The notes under the pieces: generated by a model | The model's database searches: none | What the model saw: only the letters and a program-made list of their open reading frames with translations | What the model was told of the DNA's origin: nothing | Program-made: the position numbers and the translations under genes | Part shown: piece by piece, positions 45,095 through 52,414 of the stretch | How the letters are laid out: the number at the start of each line of letters is the position of its first letter | Numbering within the stretch: position 1 is the stretch's first letter | Assembly (NCBI GenBank): GCA_015490805.1 | Contig: WFXC01000022.1 | Span: 1 to 64,000 of the forward strand | Reading direction: 5' to 3' | From: Candidatus Kapaibacterium sp. | GTDB lineage: Bacteria; Bacteroidota; Ignavibacteria; Kapaibacteriales; WFXC01 | DNA length: 64,000 nucleotides

Positions 45095-45580
45095 TTAGAT
45101 TTCTATTGCTTCACGTGCAATGTTTTTCGTTGCCGTTAGTACGGCAGTATTTGCCTGAAACCCGCGCTCAGCCGCAATCATTTCTACCATCTCGGTCACA
45201 ATGTTCACATTGGGATAAGCAACGTATCCCTCAGCATTGGCGTCCGGATGCGTTGGGTCGTATACCAGTCGGGGTGGAGAGGCGTCTTTTGCGATACGGG
45301 AACGGAGTGTTAAATCTGCTTGCTGATCGCGCTGTTGCGTCCAGAAGTCGTTGAAATGCCCGGATCGCGAGGTGACCAGGGCAATCTGGGTTTTGAGATG
45401 TTCCATAAATGGCTGAGGTTCAATCGCACGCACGATGACAACTTCTCGCCGATACGGTCCGCCATTTTGTGTTTTCGTTACCTCTGCGTTGGCAATGTTT
45501 TTCGCAACCGTTTTGAGCCGCAGCCGCTGAACTGAGAGTCCTTGTCCCGAAATATGAAAGATCGAAAAGATGTTGTCCAT
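45095..45580 (-). CDS. flgC: Flagellar basal-body rod protein FlgC
   Basis: A 161-residue proximal rod subunit. The N-terminal helix (FSIFHISGQGLSVQRLRLKTVAKNIANAEV) and the C-terminal helix (YPNVNIVTEMVEMIAAERGFQANTAVLTATK) are the rod/hook family signatures that pack in the D0 domain. A YPNVNIVTEM motif marks FlgC rather than FlgB, FlgF or FlgG. It lies 18 bases after flgB. Confidence 0.95.
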   Translation of the reverse strand: MDNIFSIFHISGQGLSVQRLRLKTVAKNIANAEVTKTQNGGPYRREVVIVRAIEPQPFMEHLKTQIALVTSRSGHFNDFWTQQRDQQADLTLRSRIAKDASPPRLVYDPTHPDANAEGYVAYPNVNIVTEMVEMIAAERGFQANTAVLTATKNIAREAIEI

Positions 45581-45598
45581 TTTCCACTTGCTGTGCTG

Positions 45599-46021
45599 TT
45601 ACCGTATTGTTCCACGGATTACAGTGCTGAGTCCTCGAAAGTGTCGCTGTGTTAGCCGCGAAACCAGCCGGAAACGGATCTGGTTTGTGGCTAACTCAGC
45701 CATTTCCTTATCAATGTTTACGTGCGCGTCACCAGAGAAGAAAACCTCTGGGCGAGGGATAGGGCGGTCAGCGCGCTCTGGCAAGATCTGTCCCTGCGCT
45801 GCACTGCCCACAGGGAAGTGGCGAATGTGGGTGCGTTTTCCGGGAATCAACTCCTTCACCTTGCGAAGTTCTTCTTCAAATCGCACCCGTTGCGGTCGAT
45901 AGCGAGGCGTTGTGACATTTGCAATGTTGCGAGCGATAGTTGATTGTCGCAGCACATAAGTATCCAGCGCCCGTTGATAGAGCGGAATCCGATGTTTGAA
46001 CAAAAAGTATTGAATCAGCAT
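45599..46021 (-). CDS. flgB: Flagellar basal-body rod protein FlgB
   Basis: A 140-residue proximal rod subunit and the first gene of the operon. It has LYQRALDTYVLRQSTIARNIANVTTPRYRPQRVRFEEEL at the N-terminus and NIDKEMAELATNQIRFRLVSRL at the end, the FlgB pattern. The start at 46021 is preferred. An open frame reaches 46276 but has no homology there and contains the sigma-54 promoter. Confidence 0.93.
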   Translation of the reverse strand: MLIQYFLFKHRIPLYQRALDTYVLRQSTIARNIANVTTPRYRPQRVRFEEELRKVKELIPGKRTHIRHFPVGSAAQGQILPERADRPIPRPEVFFSGDAHVNIDKEMAELATNQIRFRLVSRLTQRHFRGLSTVIRGTIR

Positions 46022-46057
46022 CCTGCACGCCCATTCGTTGAACCTGCTGGCAGTAAT

Positions 46058-46072
46058 GCAATTGATATGCCA
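46058..46072 (-). promoter_or_regulatory. Sigma-54 promoter of the flagellar operon
   Basis: The minus strand reads TGGCATATCAATTGC followed by A. The GG (-24) and GC (-12) doublets are exactly 12 bases apart and it matches the consensus TGGCAC-N5-TTGCW at all but one position. It ends 36 bases before the flgB start, giving a leader of about 25 bases. It implies RpoN plus an enhancer-binding activator (FlrC/FleQ-like) for this operon; neither is in the window. Confidence 0.75.
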
Positions 46073-46235
46073 CGGCGCAGGAGAGGCGAAAATGGTGAAA
46101 AAGTGCTCAGAAACACATAGGTGGTGGAGAAAATTCGCCGGATCAGGAAGCGTGCATAGATTGAACCCGAAGGTCACAATGGAACAAGGGAGGATTCCGT
46201 TGCAGAGAAAAAGTAGGATAGCAATTGCTGTTCGG

Positions 46236-46664
46236 ATGATGCAGAAGCAGCGAGTGCTTTTTCTCTGTACGCACAATTCCGCACGTTCGCAGATGGCAGA
46301 GGGACTGCTGCGGGCGCTGTACGGAGATCGCTACGAAGTTTTGAGTGCCGGAACAGAACCCACGTCGGTGCATCCGCTGGCTGTACAGGTGATGGCGGAA
46401 ATCGGGGTTGATATTTCAAACCATCGGTCGAAAAGTATCGAAGAATTCCATAATCTTTCATTCGATTTTGTCGTAACGGTGTGTGATCGCGCAAAGGAAC
46501 AATGTCCCTGGTTTCCCGGAGCGCGGCGTTTGCTCCATCACTCCTTTGAAGATCCCGCCAGTGTTCGTGGCAGTGAGCTCGACCGCCTTGCTGCTTTCCG
46601 CCGGGTTCGCGACCAGTTGCGCCACTGGATCATCCAGACCTTTGGCGCTTCGGAACAACAGTGA
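46236..46664 (+). CDS. Arsenate reductase / low-molecular-weight phosphatase family (ArsC, thioredoxin type)
   Basis: A 142-residue enzyme of the LMW-PTP fold. The P-loop is CTHNSARSQMAEG (C-x5-R), and a second pair of cysteines lies in VTVCDRAKEQCPWFPG, matching the Cys10/Cys82/Cys89 shuttle of thioredoxin-coupled arsenate reductases, so reduction of As(V) is more likely than phosphatase activity. The start is placed by family length; ATGs at 46236 and 46239 lie just before VLFLCTHNS, and an upstream ATG at 46179 with GAAGG before it is also possible. No arsR or arsenite pump is adjacent. Confidence 0.83.
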   Translation: MMQKQRVLFLCTHNSARSQMAEGLLRALYGDRYEVLSAGTEPTSVHPLAVQVMAEIGVDISNHRSKSIEEFHNLSFDFVVTVCDRAKEQCPWFPGARRLLHHSFEDPASVRGSELDRLAAFRRVRDQLRHWIIQTFGASEQQ

Positions 46665-46745
46665 TCGGTGCTGTGCCACTAAATCCGGAAAGCTGATTGT
46701 TGATTTCTCCAGGCTCCGGGACAACAGCGATCAGCGCTGTGCTGC
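46648..46745 (+). repeat. Degenerate direct repeat pair, period 66 bp (left flank of the island)
   Basis: Two 32-base copies, 46648-46679 and 46714-46745. The shared core is ACAACAGYGATCRGYGCTGT; the copies differ at seven positions, all transitions. The first copy contains the arsC stop codon. Only two copies are present; nothing similar is found 66 bases before or after. Confidence 0.6.
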
Positions 46746-46874
46746 ATCGAGCCAATGCGGTAAGTCGCAAATTTTTTGTAATTTGCAAGGAAAAAAGTTC
46801 CGAAACGAGGCAACAGCAATGCAAATCAGGAAAGAGTGAGCTGGAAGTTCCATCAACAGGAGTAGAGTGATGGG

Positions 46875-48164
46875 ATAAAGCTTCTCAGCTTTCTGGGAAA
46901 CACAAGGTATCACGAGATCCGGTACCAGTACGAAGGCTTTCTCCAGGAGCCAACGCCATTTGTTCAGGAAGCTCTCCTGCGAATTTTTGCCGAGCAATAC
47001 GGTGACGAAGGCATCACGCTGGTGGTTTTTCTGACCGATGAGGCGCGGAAGCGGAACTGGGTGAGTCAGCACCACTCTGAAGAGGCGAATTTTGAGAAAG
47101 GACTTCAGGAGCGGTTGCAGGAGCTTCAGCAGCAGTACGGTGGAAGGATTGCTGTCAAAAGTCGGTGTGTGCCGAAGGGCGAGAGGGAGGAGGAAATCTG
47201 GGAAATTTTTGAGGCTATTGAGGCTGCGGTTGAACGCGATGACCGGGTTGTTTTAGATATCACACACAGTTTCCGCTATCTCCCAATGCTGATGGTGGTA
47301 GCGCTGCACTACAGCCGGTTTTTGAAAGAGAATGTGCAGATCGAGCGTATTCTCTATGGCGCAATGGAAGCTTTGGGAGCACCGGGAGAAGTTGCCCAAA
47401 TGCCTGTGGAAAAGCGCATTGTCCCGATTTTTGATTTGACGGTATTGGTCAGCTTGCTAGATTGGACCATCGCGATCGAGCAGTTTTTGCAGACAGGAAA
47501 CGCTGCAATACTTAGGGATCTGAGCGGAGAACAGTTGAAGCGCTGGTTAGCGCCAACGAAGGGACAACTGGGAGGAAAGATACGGAGATTAGCTGACCGA
47601 TTGGCAGATTTCTCAGATGTTGTTGTGACGTGCCGCGGTCCACAGATTCGGCCAGTGGTGCAGCAAGTTGCAACAGTACTCCCGCAAGCAAAGCAAGAGC
47701 TGGAGCTGCTTCCTCCATTCAAACCGCTGTTTGGCAGAATCCAGGATCGTTTCACGAAGATGGACCTGGGTGACGAGGTGTGCACCCATATTGAAGTGGC
47801 GCAATGGTGTGCTGATCGAGGACTGATCCAGCAAGGGCTCACGATTCTGCGAGAAGCAATGGTCAATGCTGTTATTGCGCGAGTGCTCCAGCAGCCGGAT
47901 AAGCTCAATGACAAAGCCTATCGGGACGATGCAGAATGTATTTTGAATGCTCATAAGTGCGAGCAATCCGATGAGTTGCTTGCCGGGCGCTCTTACGATG
48001 TTGATTTAACAACTCTCCGGAAATTATGGTCACAGATCGCTGAATACCGCAACGACATTAACCACGCCGGGTGGGGTCGGCATAATAAGCACGTGGCAGA
48101 GCGTTTCAAAAAGGATTTACCGAAATTTGTGTCGAAAATGCGGCAGTTGCTGTGTGAAATTTGA
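46875..48164 (+). CDS. CARF-HEPN ribonuclease, TM1812/DxTHG family (Csx2-like), start region frameshifted
   Basis: A 429-residue protein. The N-terminal CARF Rossmann domain begins KLLSFLGNTRYHEIRY, continues LVVFLTDEA and holds the family motif LDITHSFRYLP (D128, T130, H131). The C-terminal helical domain has the HEPN RNase motif R-N-D-I-N-H (R392, H397). Such proteins bind cyclic oligoadenylate made by type III CRISPR complexes and cleave RNA. Oddity: no ATG, GTG or TTG precedes the first conserved strand in frame; the codon there is ATA. An ATG with AGGAG 7 bases upstream sits at 46870 in another frame. The first legal in-frame start is GTG 47022, which would drop 49 conserved residues. 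No other cas gene or array is nearby. Confidence 0.8.
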   Translation: MKLLSFLGNTRYHEIRYQYEGFLQEPTPFVQEALLRIFAEQYGDEGITLVVFLTDEARKRNWVSQHHSEEANFEKGLQERLQELQQQYGGRIAVKSRCVPKGEREEEIWEIFEAIEAAVERDDRVVLDITHSFRYLPMLMVVALHYSRFLKENVQIERILYGAMEALGAPGEVAQMPVEKRIVPIFDLTVLVSLLDWTIAIEQFLQTGNAAILRDLSGEQLKRWLAPTKGQLGGKIRRLADRLADFSDVVVTCRGPQIRPVVQQVATVLPQAKQELELLPPFKPLFGRIQDRFTKMDLGDEVCTHIEVAQWCADRGLIQQGLTILREAMVNAVIARVLQQPDKLNDKAYRDDAECILNAHKCEQSDELLAGRSYDVDLTTLRKLWSQIAEYRNDINHAGWGRHNKHVAERFKKDLPKFVSKMRQLLCEI

Positions 48165-48255
48165 TCGAAGAATGTGGAATTTGCAAATTCGAAAAGACCT
48201 GCATAGGGTGTCTGGGTAAATCCAAGGAAGGAGACTCCGTTGGGAGCTCTTTTGG

Positions 48256-48263
48256 TATTTTTG
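48256..48263 (+). promoter_or_regulatory. -7 promoter element upstream of the PD-(D/E)XK gene
   Basis: TATTTTTG, a perfect TAnnTTTG, lies 32 bases before the start at 48295, giving a short leader. No well-placed -33 TTG is seen. It suggests the nuclease gene can be expressed separately from the CARF gene. Confidence 0.4.
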
Positions 48264-48294
48264 CGATTATGGATCAAATGAGGAGATAGCGGAA

Positions 48295-49440
48295 ATGCAG
48301 AGCGAAACAGTGGCAAGAGTAGAACGCTTTCTGCAGGAACTGAAGGAGCGATACAGTAAGAATCTACTTCAGCGATTTGATGAAGCGGCAACTAAGCAGG
48401 CGATTATTTTGCCGATTCTGGCAAGCATGGGATGGAGCATCTGGGATATTAAGGAAGTGGTCCCGGAGTATCCGGTGCAGAAGGGCAGAGTTGACTATGC
48501 GTTGCAAATCAATGGAGAGCCGAAAGTCTTTCTTGAGGTCAAAAAGATTGGGGAGGATTTGGAGCGACATCAGGAACAGTTGCTGCAATATGCTTTCGCC
48601 AGGGGAATACCGCTGGCAGTGTTGACCAATGGAATAGGATGGTGGTTCTATTTGCCGCTACTTCAGGGGAGTTGGGAACAGCGAAAGTTCTATACGATTG
48701 ACCTGTATGATCAGGCGAGTCAGAGTGTAGCAGCGCGGTTCGAGCAGTTTCTTGGTAAGCAGAGTGTGCTGACGGGAAGAGCCGTAAAGGATGCAGAGGA
48801 GATTTATCATAGCCAGCAGCGGCAGCGCAGTATTCAGGAGACATTACCTAAAGCGTGGAGAAAAGTTGTTCAGGAACCAGATCCCCGGTTGGTTGAACTG
48901 CTGTCGGAAGTGACGGAGGAGCTTTGTGGGTATCGTCCAGATCATACTACGGTGGAAAAGTTCTTGCGAGGCTTAGCTTTGCCGAAACCATCGCCGGTCG
49001 GGAAAACAAACCAACAATCCCAGGATAGTCAGTCGAGCGGAAGAAGAAGGGTAGCGCCTGTTACCAAAACTCTGCTTGTTCCACTGACCCAAGTTGTCGC
49101 ACTGCCCAATGGAACCGAAGTGCAGGCGTTTTTTTTTCAGGGGAAGACCTATACGGTTCGGTCGTGGAAAGAGTTTCTGGTCAGGCTGTGCGAACTTATC
49201 GCCCAACAGCATCGTTCGGAATTTTACCGGGTCCTGGATATTCGGGGAAGAAAACGACCATACTTCGGGGACTTTTCAGAGCTGACAAGACCAGCGCAGA
49301 TCGAAGGAACAGCGATCTTTGTCGAAACCAATTGGGGTATGAAAGGGGTGCGGAAGGTTGCCCAGAAGGTCTTAGAGACCTTTGGGTATGATCCGGAGAG
49401 GGATGTAGAAGTTGAAATACTGGAAGGTACAAGGACATAG
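48295..49440 (+). CDS. Stand-alone HsdR_N-type PD-(D/E)XK nuclease-like protein
   Basis: A 381-residue protein. Residues 15-160 match the N-terminal nuclease domain of type I restriction HsdR subunits: FDEAATKQAIILPILASMGW, then the active site VDYAL (D67) and LEVKK (E81, K83), then LTNGIGWWFYLP. No helicase domain follows. Residues 260-381 form a separate unnamed domain (GTEVQAFFFQGKTYTVRSWKEF ... RKRPYFGDFSEL ... ETFGYDPERDVEVEI). GAGGAGA precedes the ATG. Single proteins of this type are scattered in archaea and bacteria with no settled role; next to a CARF ribonuclease, a defence role is plausible. Confidence 0.78.
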   Translation: MQSETVARVERFLQELKERYSKNLLQRFDEAATKQAIILPILASMGWSIWDIKEVVPEYPVQKGRVDYALQINGEPKVFLEVKKIGEDLERHQEQLLQYAFARGIPLAVLTNGIGWWFYLPLLQGSWEQRKFYTIDLYDQASQSVAARFEQFLGKQSVLTGRAVKDAEEIYHSQQRQRSIQETLPKAWRKVVQEPDPRLVELLSEVTEELCGYRPDHTTVEKFLRGLALPKPSPVGKTNQQSQDSQSSGRRRVAPVTKTLLVPLTQVVALPNGTEVQAFFFQGKTYTVRSWKEFLVRLCELIAQQHRSEFYRVLDIRGRKRPYFGDFSELTRPAQIEGTAIFVETNWGMKGVRKVAQKVLETFGYDPERDVEVEILEGTRT

Positions 49441-49814
49441 GATGTGGATGCCGGTGTGGGAGATATAGTAAGGAGCGTACGGAGGTTTGTAAAAGCGTTT
49501 CCGGTCTGGATATACCTTTGATCGGATTCGTGTGAGCGTTTGGAGCGTGTGCTGCTTGCTTATCTGTCATTTCACGCGTGAAGAGCTTGTTGCTGTCCGT
49601 AAGAGCGCTGATCTTGGTATGAGAACTCCGGTCTTGCGAACCGAATCGTTTCTTGCGCTGCTGTCCATAAAAGAGCTGATCCTGACGGCTGCTGCCCTGC
49701 TTTTCCGGTCGAAAGTCGGGTAGGAGACAGAATGGAGGCAGTGGGTTAATCCCTGAGGTGTGAATGAGACTCTTATAGCCGAGGTTGAGGGTTGCAAGTG
49801 GAAAGGATGGTGCA
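49441..49814. other. Intergenic region with repeats and a promoter-like element
   Basis: A 374-base gap between the nuclease gene and the glycoside hydrolase. It holds TACCTTTG (a perfect TAnnTTTG) at 49513-49520, with TTTG at 49486-49489 as a somewhat distant -33 box, and the repeat pair at 49592-49684 just downstream. A 63-codon frame spans the repeats but has no coding character, so a short untranslated transcript is possible. Confidence 0.35.
49592..49684 (+). repeat. Degenerate direct repeat pair, period 68 bp (right flank of the island)
   Basis: Two 25-base copies, 49592-49616 and 49660-49684, of the form GCTGTCCRTAARAGMGCTGA, followed by TCYTG, with four mismatches. The reverse complement (GATCAGCGCTCTTACGGACAGC) shares the GATCAGCGCT core with the left-flank repeats, so the two flanks carry related elements in opposite orientation. 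Confidence 0.55.
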
Positions 49815-51923
49815 ATGGGGCAATGGTTACAATGGCTGCTGTGGAGCCTGACAGTCGTGAGCCTTGCGGCTCAACCGCTGCTGGAAGCCCGGATCCATAT
49901 TGATGGAAATACCGTACTGCGGCAAATTGACGGTCGACTGTGGGGTACGAATCTTACCAATGAGTCCCGGACGGCCGATCGTACAGTTCATAACGATAAC
50001 TTCGTTGCGGCTGCACAGCAGATCGGAATCCGGATCCTCCGCTTTCCCGGAGGAAACAATGCCGATGGGTATGATTGGAAACGACACGAGATGATTCTGC
50101 CCGGAGGACGGAAATCGTGGACAGGAGCGATTACCCTTGCCGAGATTATCACTTTTTGTCGGAGAATCGGCGCAGAACTGTCGCTGACGGTGAATTTTGG
50201 GAGTGGCACTCCAGAGGATGCGGCGGATCTGGTGGAGTACTGCAATGGACCGGCTGACAGTGAATGGGGGCGCAAACGGGTAGAAGATGGATTCCCGGAA
50301 CCATTGAATGTGCGGTTCTTTGAAATTGGGAATGAGATCAACCAGCCACACCAGTGGTATTACTCGTGGACAGCAGAAGATCCGTACAAATACTTCTTCG
50401 GTGGTTCCGAGGAACGGCGGGGGAATTACGAAGCGTCGCCTAACTTAGATCCGATCGGGAAAAAAGGAGATGTTTTTAAAGCTCGCGGTGGTGATTATCA
50501 GGTGTATGCATTGCGATTCCCGCCGGTGAAGAATGTGGATGTCTTCTGGGCGCCAACACAGGAAGCGGCTGAGCAGGGGCAGTTTGAAAAATGGCGGCAG
50601 GTGGACAGCTTGCAACCGTATGACGGCAATGCAAAGGTGTTTGTGCTGGACTCACTCAATGGGAAATTATTTTTTGGCGATAATCGCCACGGATTTGCGC
50701 CGCCGCAGGGTTCGTGGTTTCTGGTGGAGTATACAACCTATAATCGTCCTGGATTTCTGGATTTTGCTCGAGCAATGCGCCAGGCACCTTCCAGCGTCCC
50801 GATTCAAATTGGAGCGGTTACTGTTCCTTTTGAAGGGCAAAAACCCATAGCCTCACTCGATAGCTTGCGGATGATCTATCAGGAAATGGACTTTCTGGTC
50901 GCTCATCAGTATGGCGCGCCGTTCCCCGTGGATCGGTACGACTATCGGCGTCAGATTCCATACCAGCGGACGCGAGGAACAAGCTATGGACGCATTCGTC
51001 GGAATCAGCAGATTCTCGATAGTCTAGGGATCGAGAAACGGCTGGGATTGGCGATTACCGAATGGAATATTTTTCTGGACGAAGCGCACTGGAAGATCAA
51101 TCGAACCTTAGAAGCAGCCGTGCTGGCTGCGGAATTCTTTGTGCGGATTCTCAATTCCGGAGAAGATTTCCCCGTCTGGTTTGCCGAGCAATTTGCACTG
51201 GGTGGTGTCTGGCTGGCATTGTATAACAACTGGACCAGTTTCAGCATTGCGCCGATGGGATACGTGTTTCAGGGATTTCAGCCGTGGAAAGGGAAGTGGC
51301 TACTCCAAACGCAGGTGGAATCGCCGGAAGCACAGGCATATGATCGACCGTTGCCCTATATCACGGCAGCCGCTGCGCGATCTACCAGCGGCGACACCGT
51401 CGTAGTTGCTATTGTGAACAGCTCAGAAGTTGATTCCATACGGTGTATGCTGGATTGGAACGGACCGCCGTTTGCTCAGATGATCGTTCACCGGCTCGAA
51501 GGGGATTCGCTGTGGGCGAACAATGATGGGGGTGATCCGTATAATGTGGCGTTGCAGTCCAGCAGTGGCGCTTTCCGCAGTGCCATTACCGTCGCACCAC
51601 ATTCTGTGATATTCCTGGAGCTGGTACGCTCTGTGCCATCCAGCGTGGGAAAACAACGAGCATCGGATACTCCAGCCTTGAGCATCCTTCCACTGGATGG
51701 TGAGCGAACGTATCAGGTTCGCATTGCCTTAGAAAAACCTGCGAGCGTTGCTCTGGAATTGTGGGATCCACTGGGACGACGCATTGAGCAGATCATCCGG
51801 AAAGAGCTTTCTGCTGGGGAGCACATCTTTCCGCTTTCTGTTTCACCTGTTGCATCCGGGTCCTATTGGGTGGTGCTTCGGTCTGAGGATGCAATGGTCG
51901 TGCAGCCGATCCTGCTTCGGTGA
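49815..51923 (+). CDS. T9SS-exported glycoside hydrolase (arabinofuranosidase-like, clan GH-A type)
   Basis: A 702-residue secreted enzyme. AAAGGA 7 bases before the ATG at 49815 and the signal MGQWLQWLLWSLTVVSLAAQ set the start. The barrel begins LWGTNLTNESRTADRT and IRILRFPGGNNADGYDW; the likely acid/base is Glu174 (FEIGNE) and the likely nucleophile Glu416 (ITEWNIF). These are the placements of GH51/GH39/GH79-type retaining enzymes, closest in feel to alpha-L-arabinofuranosidases; the family is not certain. A beta-sandwich follows (about 500-620), and the last 75 residues (YQVRIALEKPASVALELWD ... VASGSYWVVLRSED) are a T9SS sorting domain. Confidence 0.85.
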   Translation: MGQWLQWLLWSLTVVSLAAQPLLEARIHIDGNTVLRQIDGRLWGTNLTNESRTADRTVHNDNFVAAAQQIGIRILRFPGGNNADGYDWKRHEMILPGGRKSWTGAITLAEIITFCRRIGAELSLTVNFGSGTPEDAADLVEYCNGPADSEWGRKRVEDGFPEPLNVRFFEIGNEINQPHQWYYSWTAEDPYKYFFGGSEERRGNYEASPNLDPIGKKGDVFKARGGDYQVYALRFPPVKNVDVFWAPTQEAAEQGQFEKWRQVDSLQPYDGNAKVFVLDSLNGKLFFGDNRHGFAPPQGSWFLVEYTTYNRPGFLDFARAMRQAPSSVPIQIGAVTVPFEGQKPIASLDSLRMIYQEMDFLVAHQYGAPFPVDRYDYRRQIPYQRTRGTSYGRIRRNQQILDSLGIEKRLGLAITEWNIFLDEAHWKINRTLEAAVLAAEFFVRILNSGEDFPVWFAEQFALGGVWLALYNNWTSFSIAPMGYVFQGFQPWKGKWLLQTQVESPEAQAYDRPLPYITAAAARSTSGDTVVVAIVNSSEVDSIRCMLDWNGPPFAQMIVHRLEGDSLWANNDGGDPYNVALQSSSGAFRSAITVAPHSVIFLELVRSVPSSVGKQRASDTPALSILPLDGERTYQVRIALEKPASVALELWDPLGRRIEQIIRKELSAGEHIFPLSVSPVASGSYWVVLRSEDAMVVQPILLR

Positions 51924-51985
51924 GCAAAGCACTGAAGTGCAAGGATGCCCGTCGAGAGAAGCACGAGAAAAATGGGAGATCGGCA

Positions 51986-52411
51986 ATGTCCCGGCATTTG
52001 AAGTACTGGGTCATTTACTATGGAATCTGGCAATTCGTTCACCTTGTTTTAAATCTGATCCATTTTCTGGGTGATCCCGCAACCTCGCCCATTCGGGCAC
52101 TGGTTGGTGGAACAATGGGGGAAGAGCAGATTCGGATTTTCGAGCTCAGTGGCTACATCGATACGATTGTTGCCATCCCGGCAGCGATGGCGTTTGTCAT
52201 AGGATATATGTTCCGGAAATCGTGGGCATTGCCCGTTGGACTGGTATCATTAACCATTGCGGTGTATAGCGCATACGTGAATATCTACCTGCACGGCATA
52301 TTCGGCACTTTTGCTGTGAATGCGTTTTCTGCGTTCATTGGATATCTCAGTTTTCTTCCCAATATGATTTTGTGGGTGCTGGTGATTGTAGAAATAAGTC
52401 GGAGGCAGTGA
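51986..52411 (+). CDS. Small integral membrane protein, unknown function
   Basis: A 141-residue protein with four predicted membrane helices (YWVIYYGIWQFVHLVLNLI; IDTIVAIPAAMAFVIGYMF; ALPVGLVSLTIAVYSAYV; AFIGYLSFLPNMILWVLVIV). The start at 51986 has GGGAG 8 bases upstream; a GTG at 51920 overlaps the hydrolase gene and adds only a charged, non-homologous leader. No family is recognised. It ends 3 bases before the transglutaminase-like gene, so the two are probably co-translated. Confidence 0.65.
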   Translation: MSRHLKYWVIYYGIWQFVHLVLNLIHFLGDPATSPIRALVGGTMGEEQIRIFELSGYIDTIVAIPAAMAFVIGYMFRKSWALPVGLVSLTIAVYSAYVNIYLHGIFGTFAVNAFSAFIGYLSFLPNMILWVLVIVEISRRQ

Positions 52412-52414
52412 TCG

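Noticed and set aside
46022-46276. N-terminal extension of flgB to 46276 (225 aa)
   Set aside because: The extra 85 residues have no FlgB homology and the sigma-54 promoter lies inside them.
46648-46745. CRISPR array next to the CARF gene
   Set aside because: Only two copies, with 20% divergence, and one copy runs through the arsC stop codon. No third copy at the expected spacing on either side.
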